A stretch of DNA of 64,000 nt. It comes from Actinomadura sp. NBRC 104425. GTDB lineage: Bacteria; Actinomycetota; Actinomycetes; Streptosporangiales; Streptosporangiaceae. Made by a program: the position numbers and the translations under genes. The stretch is from assembly GCF_030269545.1 (NCBI RefSeq), contig NZ_BSTN01000025.1, positions 1 to 64,000 of the forward strand. Reading direction: 5' to 3'. This document shows, piece after piece, positions 37,561-46,443 of the stretch (position 1 is its first letter; each line of letters begins with the position of its first letter). Under the pieces are notes generated by a model. That model made no database searches. It saw only the letters and a program-made list of their open reading frames with translations, and was not told where the DNA came from.

Positions 37561-37878
37561 TTAACGCGCCCCGGCGTTCTCCGCCTTGCGTCCGAGCCAA
37601 ATGGCGGTGACCCACAACGCGCCGAACAGCGCGCCGAGGAAGAACATGGTCGGCACCATGAATCCGGTGGCGATGATGAGGACCTGCAGCACGCCGCCCG
37701 CGGGCACCGCCCAGCCGAACCGCAGCAGCCCGGCCAGCACCACGCACAGCATGGCCAGCCCGCCGCACACGCCCCCGGCCGTGGCCCCGTCCACGCCCAG
37801 CACCGCGACGGCCACCGGGATCGCCAACGCGATCACGATCGCCTCGCAGACCAGCACCGTCGCCAGCAGCCGTCTCAT
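37561..37878 (-). CDS. DUF4233 membrane protein
   Basis: A 105-residue protein with three to four helices and the family ending MFFLGALFGALWVTAIWLGRKAE. Function is unknown; the gene almost always follows folC in actinobacteria, as it does here after 51 bases. Confidence 0.88.
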   Translation of the reverse strand: MRRLLATVLVCEAIVIALAIPVAVAVLGVDGATAGGVCGGLAMLCVVLAGLLRFGWAVPAGGVLQVLIIATGFMVPTMFFLGALFGALWVTAIWLGRKAENAGAR

Positions 37879-37929
37879 CGCCTCGCTCCGCTCATCACCC
37901 GGTCGTCCCCGCCCTCAGGTCGCCCGCCC

Positions 37930-39357
37930 TCACTCCGCCGACGGAGCGCCGACGCGCAGCAGGGTGCGGGCGTCGCCGACGGTGACCACCGATCCGGTGA
38001 TCAGCACGCCGGCGCCCGCGTACTCGCCCGTCTCCTCGGCCAGGCCGATGGCGCGGTCGATGGCGTCGTCCATGCGCGGCACCAGGTGCACCCGCTCGGC
38101 GCCGAACACGCCCTCGGCCAGCTCCGCCAGCTCGCCGGGGTCCATGGAGCGCGGCGAGGAGTTGCGGGTGACGACCACCTCGGCCAGCACCGGCTCCAGC
38201 TGGTCCAGCACGCCGGCCACGTCCTTGTCGGCGGCCACGGCGACGAGCCCGACCAGGCGGCTGAACCCGAACGACTCGTGGATCGCCTCCACCGTCGCGG
38301 CCATGCCCGCCGGGTTGTGCGCCGCGTCCAGCAGCACGGTCGGGCCGGTGCGCGCCACCTCCAGGCGGCCGGGCGAGGTGGCCTTGGCGAACCCGCTGCG
38401 CACCAGCGCCGGGTCGAGCTGCCCCTCCTCGCCGCCGGCGTAGTCGTCGCCTGCGGCGATGCGGGTGGCCGCCTCCAGGCTCGGCTGGGCGCGGGTGGGC
38501 GCGCCGGACGCGAACGCCTCGACGGCGGCCAGCGCGACGGCCGCGTTCGCCGCCTGGTGGTGGCCGAACAGCGGCAGGAAGATCTCGTCGTAGGTGCCGT
38601 GCAGGCCGCGCAGGGTGAGCTGCTGGCCGCCGACCGCCACGTCCCGGTGCAGCACGCCGAACTCGATGCCCTCGCGGGCGGCCACCGCGCCGGTCTCGGC
38701 CACCCGGCGCAGCAGCACCTCGGCGGCGGGCAGCGGCTGCTGCGCCAGCACCGCCACCGCGCCCGGCTTGATGATCCCCGCCTTCTCCGCGGCGATCTTC
38801 TCGATGGTGTCGCCGAGGTGGCGGGTGTGGTCGAGCGCGACGGGGGTGACGACGGCGACGTCCCCGTCGGCGACGTTGGTGGCGTCCCATGCGCCGCCCA
38901 TGCCGACCTCGACCACCGCCACGTCGACCGGCGCGTCGGCGAACGCCGCGTACGCCATCGCGGTCAGCACCTCGAAGAACGACACCCGCACGCCGTGCTT
39001 GTCGTCCACCAGGCGCACGTAGGGCAGGATGTCGCGCAGCACCTCGACGAAGCGGCGCTCGCCGATCGGCTCGCCGTCCACGGCGATCCGTTCGTGCAGC
39101 GCGGTCAGCTCCGGGCTGGTGTACAGGCCGGTGCGCAGGCCGCGTTCGCGCAGCAGCGTCTCGACCATCCGCGCGGTGCTGGACTTGCCGTTGGTGCCGG
39201 TGATGTGGATCACCGGGTAGGCGCGCTGCGGCTCGCCCAGCACGTCCACCAGGTCGCGGATGCGGTCGAGAGACGGTTCGATCTCCCACTCGACCCCGCG
39301 GCTCATGATCTCCCGGACGGCTGCGGGGTAGTCCGACGGCTCTTCCACCTGGTTCAC
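37930..39357 (-). CDS. folC: Folylpolyglutamate synthase/dihydrofolate synthase
   Basis: A 475-residue Mur-ligase-fold enzyme adding glutamate to folates. P-loop HITGTNGKSS is at 51-60, the central region has EVGMGGAWDATN and LDHTRHLGDTIEKIAAEKAGI, and the C-terminal domain LLDAAHNPAGM. The GTG at 39357 (VNQVEEPSDY) has GGAG six bases upstream; a longer open frame upstream is not coding. It is divergent from a second Mur-ligase-like gene 112 bases away. Confidence 0.95.
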   Translation of the reverse strand: MNQVEEPSDYPAAVREIMSRGVEWEIEPSLDRIRDLVDVLGEPQRAYPVIHITGTNGKSSTARMVETLLRERGLRTGLYTSPELTALHERIAVDGEPIGERRFVEVLRDILPYVRLVDDKHGVRVSFFEVLTAMAYAAFADAPVDVAVVEVGMGGAWDATNVADGDVAVVTPVALDHTRHLGDTIEKIAAEKAGIIKPGAVAVLAQQPLPAAEVLLRRVAETGAVAAREGIEFGVLHRDVAVGGQQLTLRGLHGTYDEIFLPLFGHHQAANAAVALAAVEAFASGAPTRAQPSLEAATRIAAGDDYAGGEEGQLDPALVRSGFAKATSPGRLEVARTGPTVLLDAAHNPAGMAATVEAIHESFGFSRLVGLVAVAADKDVAGVLDQLEPVLAEVVVTRNSSPRSMDPGELAELAEGVFGAERVHLVPRMDDAIDRAIGLAEETGEYAGAGVLITGSVVTVGDARTLLRVGAPSAE

Positions 39358-39469
39358 GATGCTCCATGCTGCGTCGACCGACCTTTGCAGCCTATCGCCG
39401 CCCGCCCGCGCATCCGCCCGGACTCCCGGCCTGCGAGCATGGATGGCCGGGGTGTGATCGGGGGGTGCG

Positions 39470-40705
39470 ATGGACGCCGACGAGGTGTTCTTCCGCGAGT
39501 GGCACGCCCGGCGGCGCGGCCAGACGCGCGACCTGGGCCGGGCGCGCCGCGTCGCCGGCCTGCTGGGCCTGGGCGGCCTGCGGATCCCGGTGCTGACGGT
39601 GGTGGGGTCCAAGGGCAAGGGCACGGCGGCCACGTACGCGTCCGCCTGCCTGGCCGCGGCCGGGTGGCGGGTCTGCACGGTGACCAGCCCCGGACTGCGC
39701 GGCAACACCGACCGGATCCGGGTGGACGGCCGCGCCATCGGGGAGGACGGCCTGCGCGCGCTGGGCCGCCGGATCGAGGACGCGCTGCGCCGGTTGCCGC
39801 CTTCCGGGGCCGGCTACCTGTCGCCCGCGGGGCTGTTCACCGTCGCGGGGGCCGCGCACGGGGCCGGTGTCGGCGCCGACGCGCTGGTGCTGGAGGCGGG
39901 CATGGGCGGCCGGTCGGACGAGGTGTCGCTGTTCGCCCCGGACGTCGTCGCCGTCACGCCGATCTTCGGTGAGCATCTGGGCGTGCTCGGCGGCACCGTC
40001 GAGGCGATCGCCGCGGAGAAGGCGGGGGTGGCGGCCCGGGGCACGCGGGCGGTGGTGTCGGCGCCGCAGGAGCAGGCGGTCGCCGCGACGCTGGCCGGCG
40101 TGGTCGCCGACCGCACCGGCGGCGCCGCCGCGGTCGAGTACGTGACCGGCGACGGCGGCGAGGTGCCCGCGGGGGCGCTGCCGCCGGGGCTGGGCCGCGT
40201 CAGCGCCGCGGTGGGCGTCACCGCCGGGCTGCGGCTGCTGCGGGCGTGCGGGGCGGCGGGGCCGGGGGCGGCGCGGCTGCGGTCCGTGCTGGAGTCGGTG
40301 CGGCTGCCGGGCCGCCTGTCGTGGCACCGGCTGCCGGGTACGGCGACGCAGGTCCTGGCGGACTCGGCGATCGACGCGACCGGTGTCGCCGCGGCGCTGG
40401 ACGCCGCGCACGCCCGCTGGGGCGCCGTCGACCACGCCTTGGTGTGCCTGCCCGACCACAAGGACCTGGACGGCGCCGTGGCGGCGCTGGGGGCGCTGCC
40501 CGTCACGTTCGTGCGGCTGCCGTACGGGCATCTGCGCTTCACCCGTCCGCTGCCGCCGCACTGGTCGGTGATCGACGCGGCCGACCTGACCCGCGAGGGC
40601 GTCGCCGGGCTGGGACGGCGCGTGGTCGCCCTCGGCACCGTCTACTTCGTCGGGCTCGTGCTGGACCTGGTGGACGCCGACACCGGCCGGCTGTTCACCG
40701 TCTAG
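39470..40705 (+). CDS. Diverged FolC-like Mur ligase family protein
   Basis: A 411-residue protein with the folylpolyglutamate-synthase plan but altered motifs. The P-loop is VVGSKGKGT (45-52) instead of TGTNGKSS; the central block LEAGMGGRSDEVSLFAPDVVAVTP keeps the fold, but the usual DHTxxLG is GEHLGVLG, and the C-terminal GAHNP motif of FolC is absent (LADSAIDATG in its place). ATP binding seems kept, while folate and glutamate contacts are probably changed. It could be a paralogue with another substrate. It faces away from folC and ends two bases before the convergent repeat protein gene. Confidence 0.8.
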   Translation: MDADEVFFREWHARRRGQTRDLGRARRVAGLLGLGGLRIPVLTVVGSKGKGTAATYASACLAAAGWRVCTVTSPGLRGNTDRIRVDGRAIGEDGLRALGRRIEDALRRLPPSGAGYLSPAGLFTVAGAAHGAGVGADALVLEAGMGGRSDEVSLFAPDVVAVTPIFGEHLGVLGGTVEAIAAEKAGVAARGTRAVVSAPQEQAVAATLAGVVADRTGGAAAVEYVTGDGGEVPAGALPPGLGRVSAAVGVTAGLRLLRACGAAGPGAARLRSVLESVRLPGRLSWHRLPGTATQVLADSAIDATGVAAALDAAHARWGAVDHALVCLPDHKDLDGAVAALGALPVTFVRLPYGHLRFTRPLPPHWSVIDAADLTREGVAGLGRRVVALGTVYFVGLVLDLVDADTGRLFTV

Positions 40706-40706
40706 G

Positions 40707-41858
40707 TCACTTCTCCAGGTCGGCGCGCATGCGGCGCATCAGATCGGCCATGGCGGCGGTGTCGTCGCCCACGGTGGGCAGGTTGGACGCCACGAACCCG
40801 AACGAGGTCTCCGTCGCCCACGAGCAGTAGACGTGCACGTCGGACAGGACGGCGAAGGTCCCGCACACGCCGCGGCCGCCGCCCTTGCCCGGCTTGACGT
40901 TGCGCGCGGTCAGCACCGTGCTGGGGCGCGCCCGGCGCAGGAACGCGGCCGGGTCGCCGATCTTGCCGGTGCCGCCCAGGAACACCACGTTCTGGGAGCG
41001 CTGCGGCAGGTCGGCGTACACGGCGGCCACGTTGCCGGCCCGTTCGGCGCCGCCCGCCCGCACCGCCGACGCGATGAACGGGTAGGCGGCGGTGGCGGCG
41101 GGCATGCCGGGGGTGCGCTGCAGGCCGCCCGCGACCGCCGCCGCCGTGATGCGGTGCCGGGCCGCCTTCGTGCCGCCGTCGCCGGAGCCGCCCTGCCGCA
41201 GCGCCGGCGCGCCCACGGCCAGCGCCGCGACCAGCCCGACGGATGCGGCCAACGCCATGATCACGACGATGCGGCGGGTGGTGCGCCGCTTCACCGCAGG
41301 TTCGCCGGACGCCTGCCCGGACGGGGTCTGCCCGGATGCGATCTGCACGGACCGGGCCTGCGCGGCGCCGACGGCGCGCTGCGGACCCGTGGACACCACC
41401 GGGTGCGCTCCGGACGTCACCACCGGGTGCCCGCCCGACGTCACCACCGGGTGCCCGCCCGACGTGACCACCGGGTGCCCGCCCGACGTGACCACCGGGT
41501 GCCCGCCGGAGGTCACCACGGGGTGGCCGCCGGACGTCAGCGTCCCGTTGGCCGTGGGGAGGGCGTGCGGGCCGGTCGAGACGTCCCCGGGCGTCCCGGC
41601 CAGGTCGGGGATGCGCTGCGGCCCGGAGGTCAGGTCGGCGGGGGCCTGCATCCACCACGGCTGCGCGGGAAGCTCCGCCGGGGGCCCGTCCTGGCCCGCC
41701 GCACCGCCGTCCAGAGACGGCATCTCGACGTCGACGGCCGTGGTGGGCGCAGTGGACGCCGCGGGGGCGGGAGGCGCGGACGCGGGGACCGCGCGGTCAC
41801 CCGCCTCGTCCGGCACATCGGAGCGATGGGGCGAATCAGCCAACGAGCCTCCCGACAT
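40707..41858 (-). CDS. Membrane-anchored protein with octapeptide repeats
   Basis: A 383-residue protein I do not recognise. Residues 1-190 are Pro/Gly/Ser-rich and contain six tandem copies of a TSGGHPVV-like octapeptide (108-155). A single membrane helix follows basic residues (about 197-219), so the N-terminus is likely cytoplasmic and the C-terminal domain (about 220-383) outside. That domain shares FLGGTG, a Cys pair before CSWATETSFGFV, and the ending DLMRRMRADLEK with the protein at 44751-45497. The ATG has no ribosome site; TACCAT at 41911-41906 may be its -10 box. Role unknown. Confidence 0.75.
   Translation of the reverse strand: MSGGSLADSPHRSDVPDEAGDRAVPASAPPAPAASTAPTTAVDVEMPSLDGGAAGQDGPPAELPAQPWWMQAPADLTSGPQRIPDLAGTPGDVSTGPHALPTANGTLTSGGHPVVTSGGHPVVTSGGHPVVTSGGHPVVTSGGHPVVTSGAHPVVSTGPQRAVGAAQARSVQIASGQTPSGQASGEPAVKRRTTRRIVVIMALAASVGLVAALAVGAPALRQGGSGDGGTKAARHRITAAAVAGGLQRTPGMPAATAAYPFIASAVRAGGAERAGNVAAVYADLPQRSQNVVFLGGTGKIGDPAAFLRRARPSTVLTARNVKPGKGGGRGVCGTFAVLSDVHVYCSWATETSFGFVASNLPTVGDDTAAMADLMRRMRADLEK
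41394..41537. repeat. 24-bp coding tandem repeat, six copies
   Basis: Six units of 24 bases; the middle copies are almost identical and the outer ones diverged. They encode the His-Pro-Val-Val-Thr-Ser-Gly-Gly octapeptide array of the protein above. The repeat keeps the frame, so copy number can change without breaking the gene. Confidence 0.95.
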
Positions 41859-41959
41859 CTACATCCAGCCCCGAAGCACGCGGATCACCGGAATGATCAC
41901 ACGGGATGGTAACGCCGCAAAGCCGGGCATGCCGCGCGTTCCGCACACCTGACGGCAAC

Positions 41960-41991
41960 GCCGCGCCCCGCCGCGGACGGCGGGGCGCGGC
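41960..41991 (-). terminator. Terminator downstream of valS
   Basis: A perfect 14-bp stem (GCCGCGCCCCGCCG with its complement) and a CGGA loop, ten bases past the valS stop. Confidence 0.9.
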
Positions 41992-42000
41992 AGGACGCGA

Positions 42001-44625
42001 TCAGGCCGCGGGCAGGGCGGCCAGCTGGGACTCCAGACGGGCGATGTCGGCCTCGGCCTGGCTCAGCCGGTCGCGGGTCTTGGCGACCACGGCCTCCGGG
42101 GCCTTGGCCACGAACGACTCGTTGCCGAGCTTGCGCCGGGCCTGCTCGGCCTCCTTGCGGGCGTTGGCCAGGTCCTTCTCCAGGCGCTTGCGCTCGGCGG
42201 CCACGTCGATGGCCCCGGCGGTGTCCAGACGGACGGTCACGCCCTCCACCGGCAGCGACGCGGTGGCCGAGAAGCCCTCGCCCGGCGCGTCCAGGCGCAG
42301 CAGCATCCGCACGCCCTTCTCGTGGCCGGCCAGCGGCGACCCGCCCCACTCCAGGGCGGCGGCCACCCGCTGCCCCGGCTTGAGGCCCTGGTCGGCGCGG
42401 AACCGCCGGACCTCGGTGACCAGCCGCTGCAGCGACGCCACCAGCGCCTCGGCGTCGTCGTCGTGCCGGGCCGCATCCGCCTGCGGCCAGGCGGCCCGCA
42501 CCAGCGTCTCCTCGCCCGTCAGGGACGTCCACAGCTCCTCGGTGACGAACGGGATGACCGGGTGCAGCAGCCGCAGCAGGCGGTCCAGCACCTCGCCCAG
42601 GACGCGGCGCGTGGTGTCGGCGGCGGCGGGGTCGTCCAGCTGCACCTTGGACAGCTCGACGTACCAGTCGCACACCTCGTCCCACGCGAAGTGGTAGAGC
42701 GTCTCGCACGCCTTGGCGAACTCGAACGACTCCAGGTGCGCGTCGACTTCGGCGATCACCTTGTTGAGCCGCGACAGGACCCAGCGGTCGACGGTCGTCA
42801 GCCCCTCCGACGGCAGCTCGCCGCGCACGTGCGCGCCGTTCATCAGCGCGAACCGGGTCGCGTTCCACAGCTTGTTGCAGAAGTTGCGCGAGCCCTGCGC
42901 CCACTCGTCGGCCACCGGCACGTCGCCGCCGGGGTTGGCGCCGCGCAGCAGCGTGAACCGGGTGGCGTCGGCGCCGTAGCGGTCGATCCAGTCCAGCGGG
43001 TCGACCACGTTGCCGAACGACTTGGACATCTTCTTGCCGTGCTGGTCGCGCACCATGCCGTGCAGCGCGATCACCTTGAACGGCTCGACCCCGTCCATCG
43101 CGTACAGCCCGAACATCATCATCCGGGCCACCCAGAAGAACAGGATGTCGTAGCCGGTGACCAGCACCGACGTCGGGTAGAAGCGCCGCAGGTCGGGCGT
43201 GTCGTCCGGCCAGCCGAACGTGGAGAACGGCCACAGCGCCGAGGAGAACCAGGTGTCGAGGACGTCGGTGTCCTGAGTCCACCCGGCGGGCGGCTCCTCG
43301 TCCGGGCCGGGGCACACCGTCTGGCCGTCCGGGCCGTACCAGACCGGGATGCGGTGCCCCCACCACAGCTGGCGGCTGATGCACCAGTCGTGCATGTTGT
43401 CGACCCACTCGAAGTAGCGGGCCGCCAACTCCGGCGGGTGGATTTGCACGCGGCCGTCGCGGACGGCGTCGCCCGCGGCCTTGGCCAGCGGCGCGACCTT
43501 GACGAACCACTGCAGCGACACCCGCGGCTCCACGACCGTGGAGCAGCGCTGGCAGTGCCCGACCGAGTGCGCGTAGGGGCGGACCTCCTTGACGATCCGG
43601 CCCTGCTGGCGCAGCGCGGCGACCACCGCGGGACGCGCCTCGAACCGGTCCAGGCCCTCGAACGGCCCGTGCGCGGTGATCACACCGCGCTCGTCCATGA
43701 TCGTCAGCGAGGGCAGGTCGTGCCGCCGCCCGATCTCGAAGTCGTTGGGGTCGTGCGCCGGGGTGACCTTCACCGCGCCGGTGCCGAACTCGGGGTCGAC
43801 GTGCTCGTCGGCCACCACCGGGATGCGCCGGCCGGTCAGCGGCAGCTCGACCTCCCGGCCCACCATGTGCTTGTAGCGCGGGTCGTCGGGGTGCACGGCC
43901 ACGGCGGTGTCGCCGAGCATCGTCTCGGCCCGGGTGGTCGCCACGACGATCTCGTCGTCGCCCGACCCGTACCGGATCGACACCAGCTCGCCCTCGCGGT
44001 CGGCGTGCTCGACCTCGATGTCCGACAGGGCGGTCAGGCAGCGCGGGCACCAGTTGATGATGCGCTCGGCCCGGTAGATCAGGCCGTCGTCGAACAGCCG
44101 CTTGAAGATCGTGCGGACGGCGCGGGCGCGGCGCTCGTCCATGGTGAACGCCTCGCGGCTCCAGTCGACGCTGTCGCCCAGGCGGCGCATCTGGCCGAGG
44201 ATGCGCCCGCCGGACTCGGCCTTCCAGGCCCAGACCCGCTCGACGAACGCCTCGCGGCCCAGGTCGTGGCGGGACTTGCCCTCCTTGGCCAGTTCCCGCT
44301 CCACCACGTTCTGGGTGGCGATCCCGGCGTGGTCCATACCGGGCACCCACACCGCCTCGTACCCCTGCATGCGGCGGCGCCGCACGAGTGCGTCCTGGAT
44401 CGAGTGGTCCAGCGCGTGGCCCATGTGCAGCGAGCCGGTCACGTTGGGCGGCGGGATGACGATCGAATAGGCCGGTCCGCCGGGGTTCCGCGCCGGATCG
44501 GCGGCGAAGTACCCTGCCGATACCCAGCGCTCGTACAGCCTGCCCTCGACGTCAGCCGGTTGGTACTTGGTGGGCAGATCGACGTGGGCGGCCGTCTGGC
44601 CGCGCTCAGTGCTGGGCGTTGTCAC
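42001..44625 (-). CDS. valS: Valyl-tRNA synthetase
   Basis: An 874-residue class I synthetase. The HIGH motif is LHMGH in PPNVTGSLHMGHALDHS and the KMSKS motif is KKMSKSFGN. The CP1 editing domain, anticodon-binding domain and a C-terminal coiled coil (about 805-874) are all present. The GTG at 44625 was chosen because a TAGAAT -10 element lies eight bases before it, suggesting a leaderless mRNA; an upstream GTG (44676) is less likely. Confidence 0.97.
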   Translation of the reverse strand: MTTPSTERGQTAAHVDLPTKYQPADVEGRLYERWVSAGYFAADPARNPGGPAYSIVIPPPNVTGSLHMGHALDHSIQDALVRRRRMQGYEAVWVPGMDHAGIATQNVVERELAKEGKSRHDLGREAFVERVWAWKAESGGRILGQMRRLGDSVDWSREAFTMDERRARAVRTIFKRLFDDGLIYRAERIINWCPRCLTALSDIEVEHADREGELVSIRYGSGDDEIVVATTRAETMLGDTAVAVHPDDPRYKHMVGREVELPLTGRRIPVVADEHVDPEFGTGAVKVTPAHDPNDFEIGRRHDLPSLTIMDERGVITAHGPFEGLDRFEARPAVVAALRQQGRIVKEVRPYAHSVGHCQRCSTVVEPRVSLQWFVKVAPLAKAAGDAVRDGRVQIHPPELAARYFEWVDNMHDWCISRQLWWGHRIPVWYGPDGQTVCPGPDEEPPAGWTQDTDVLDTWFSSALWPFSTFGWPDDTPDLRRFYPTSVLVTGYDILFFWVARMMMFGLYAMDGVEPFKVIALHGMVRDQHGKKMSKSFGNVVDPLDWIDRYGADATRFTLLRGANPGGDVPVADEWAQGSRNFCNKLWNATRFALMNGAHVRGELPSEGLTTVDRWVLSRLNKVIAEVDAHLESFEFAKACETLYHFAWDEVCDWYVELSKVQLDDPAAADTTRRVLGEVLDRLLRLLHPVIPFVTEELWTSLTGEETLVRAAWPQADAARHDDDAEALVASLQRLVTEVRRFRADQGLKPGQRVAAALEWGGSPLAGHEKGVRMLLRLDAPGEGFSATASLPVEGVTVRLDTAGAIDVAAERKRLEKDLANARKEAEQARRKLGNESFVAKAPEAVVAKTRDRLSQAEADIARLESQLAALPAA

Positions 44626-44633
44626 GGGCCCAG

Positions 44634-44639
44634 ATTCTA
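44634..44639 (-). promoter_or_regulatory. Leaderless -10 element of valS
   Basis: TAGAAT on the minus strand ends eight bases before the valS GTG, the distance expected when transcription starts at the start codon. On the plus strand a mirror-image TAGAAC (44655-44660) could serve the divergent gene at 44751. Confidence 0.5.
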
Positions 44640-44750
44640 CGGGCCCCGAGACGGTAGAACGCGCGGCCCCGGGCACACGTCCCGACTATCAGACCCCCCA
44701 CGGCCGGACGCCGCCGTCCGCGGCGCCCGTCCGACCCCCTGAGGAGTGAG

Positions 44751-45497
44751 ATGAGCGGTTGGAACCCCCCTTCTGCGCCCGGCGGTCCTCCGGGCGGCGG
44801 CGTCCCCTACGGCCACGGTCCGCAACCGCCGGGCTACCCGCCGGGGCCGTACGGCCCGGGCGGCGGCTACGTCCCCCCGCCGCCGCGCCGCTCCTCGTCC
44901 GCCCCGCTGATCATCGGCCTGCTCGCCGTGCTGGCCGCGGCGGTGGTCGCCGTGCTGGTGGTGGCCGTCGTGGTGGTCGGCGGCGGGCCCAGCTCCATCG
45001 ACACCCCGGCGACGGCGGGCGGGCTGACCCGGGACTACTCCGCCGAACGCGAGCTGGGCACCCAGCTCAGCAGCCAGCAGTCGACGCTGCGCAACCTGGG
45101 CGGCTCGGACATCGACGACGTCAAGACCGCCGTCTACAGCTCGGGCTCCGACCGCTACCTGTTCGTCGGGGGCACCGGCGACTTCGACCCCGACCAGCTG
45201 TACAGCGAGTTCCGGCGCAGCATGGACAACACCAGCAGCAGCAGTCTGTCGGTCGTCACGATCCCGCTGGCCGACCCGGGCGGCGACGGCGAGGCGGCCT
45301 GCGCGTCCATCCGCGCCAGCGTCCTCGGCAGCAGCCTGTCGTACCAGACGGCCACCTGCGTGTGGATGACGGAGAAGACCTTCGGACTGATCGCCCCCGC
45401 CCCGCAGACGAGCGGCTCGCTGGGCAGCACCCGCACCTACACCTACAGCGTCGTCGCCGACCAGATGCGCCGCCTGCGCAAGGACGTCGAGAACTGA
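44751..45497 (+). CDS. Membrane-anchored protein, paralogue of 40707-41858
   Basis: A 248-residue protein with a Pro/Gly-rich N-terminus (1-45), one membrane helix (about 51-77) and an extracellular domain (80-248). The domain contains LFVGGTGDFDPD, two cysteines (AACASI and TCVWMTEKTFGLI) that may form a disulfide, and ends DQMRRLRKDVEN. The same landmarks occur in the protein on the other side of valS. GAGGAG precedes the ATG. Function unknown; a surface sensor or secretion-linked role is only a guess. A hairpin ends the gene, so the following kinase is probably separate. Confidence 0.82.
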   Translation: MSGWNPPSAPGGPPGGGVPYGHGPQPPGYPPGPYGPGGGYVPPPPRRSSSAPLIIGLLAVLAAAVVAVLVVAVVVVGGGPSSIDTPATAGGLTRDYSAERELGTQLSSQQSTLRNLGGSDIDDVKTAVYSSGSDRYLFVGGTGDFDPDQLYSEFRRSMDNTSSSSLSVVTIPLADPGGDGEAACASIRASVLGSSLSYQTATCVWMTEKTFGLIAPAPQTSGSLGSTRTYTYSVVADQMRRLRKDVEN

Positions 45498-45564
45498 CCC
45501 CGGAATCCCGCCGAGGACGGGACACCGGTCACCTGACGCCGGGCCGTCCGACCGGAAAGGCTGG

Positions 45565-45587
45565 CCGCGGAGGTACTCCCTCCGCGG
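45565..45587 (+). terminator. Hairpin terminator before the kinase gene
   Basis: A 9-bp perfect stem CCGCGGAGG with its complement around TACTC, in the 132-base gap between the membrane protein and the sensor kinase. Confidence 0.6.
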
Positions 45588-45629
45588 TCCGCGGGCGCCG
45601 CGACGACGGGCACGACGGCAGGAGGTGCG

Positions 45630-46424
45630 ATGGCGGCGGTAGTGGGGCGCGTCGCCGGTCTGGCCGCGGCGTTCGCCGCCGGCGCGGTCGTCGCGCACCT
45701 GGCGAGCATCCCCCGCCTGCACCGGCTCACCGACGACCTGCAGCACTCGCGGCAGCGGATCCTGGCCGCCCGCGAGGAGGAGCGGCGCCGCCTGCGGCAC
45801 GACCTGCACGACGGGCTCGGCCCCACCCTCGCCAGTCTGGCCATGTCGCTGGACGCCGTCCGCCTCACCCTCCCCGGCGAGCCCGAACGGGTCGCGCCGC
45901 TGCTGTCGGAGCTGCGCGACCGGCTGGCCACCACCGTCGGGCAGATCCGCGACCTGGCGCACGGCCTGCGCCCGCCCGCCCTGGACGACCTGGGCCTGGC
46001 CGGGGCGATCGAGGCGATGGCGGCGGACTGCTGCGAGCGCGTCGACGTGCGCGTCGGCGGCCTGGGCGAGGACGCCGGGGAGCTGCCCGCGGCCGTGGAG
46101 GTCGCCGCGTACCGCATCGCGCGCGAGGCGCTGGCCAACGTCCGCGCCCACTCCCGGTCCGGCACGGTGCTGGTGCTGCTGAACCGGGACGCCGCCCTGC
46201 ACCTCATGATCGCCGACTCGGGCGTGGGGCTCCCCGACCCCGCCCGCGGCGCCGCCGACGACCGCCGCCGCCCCCGCCGCCGCGGCGGCCTGGAGTCGAT
46301 GCGCGAGTGGGCCGCCGAGGTCGGCGGCACCTGCCTGATCACCTCGCGGCCCGGCGCGGGCACCATCGTCTCGGCCCGGTTGCCCCTGACCGTCCCGGAC
46401 TACCATCGGGCTTGCCCCGAGTGA
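45630..46424 (+). CDS. NarL-type sensor histidine kinase, short
   Basis: A 264-residue HisKA_3 kinase. Only one N-terminal helix (about 7-25) precedes the dimerisation domain, whose phosphoacceptor is H60 in RHDLHDGLGP. The HATPase domain shows the N box EALANVRAHS and G1 DSGVGLPDP. With almost no extracellular part it likely senses in the membrane or through a partner. AGGAGG lies just before the ATG. The response regulator gene follows 19 bases later. Confidence 0.9.
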   Translation: MAAVVGRVAGLAAAFAAGAVVAHLASIPRLHRLTDDLQHSRQRILAAREEERRRLRHDLHDGLGPTLASLAMSLDAVRLTLPGEPERVAPLLSELRDRLATTVGQIRDLAHGLRPPALDDLGLAGAIEAMAADCCERVDVRVGGLGEDAGELPAAVEVAAYRIAREALANVRAHSRSGTVLVLLNRDAALHLMIADSGVGLPDPARGAADDRRRPRRRGGLESMREWAAEVGGTCLITSRPGAGTIVSARLPLTVPDYHRACPE

Positions 46425-46443
46425 AGGCGAGCGGAGCGCGACC

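Noticed and set aside
41394..41537. CRISPR array or intergenic repeat
   Set aside because: The 24-base units are contiguous, keep the reading frame and encode a peptide repeat.
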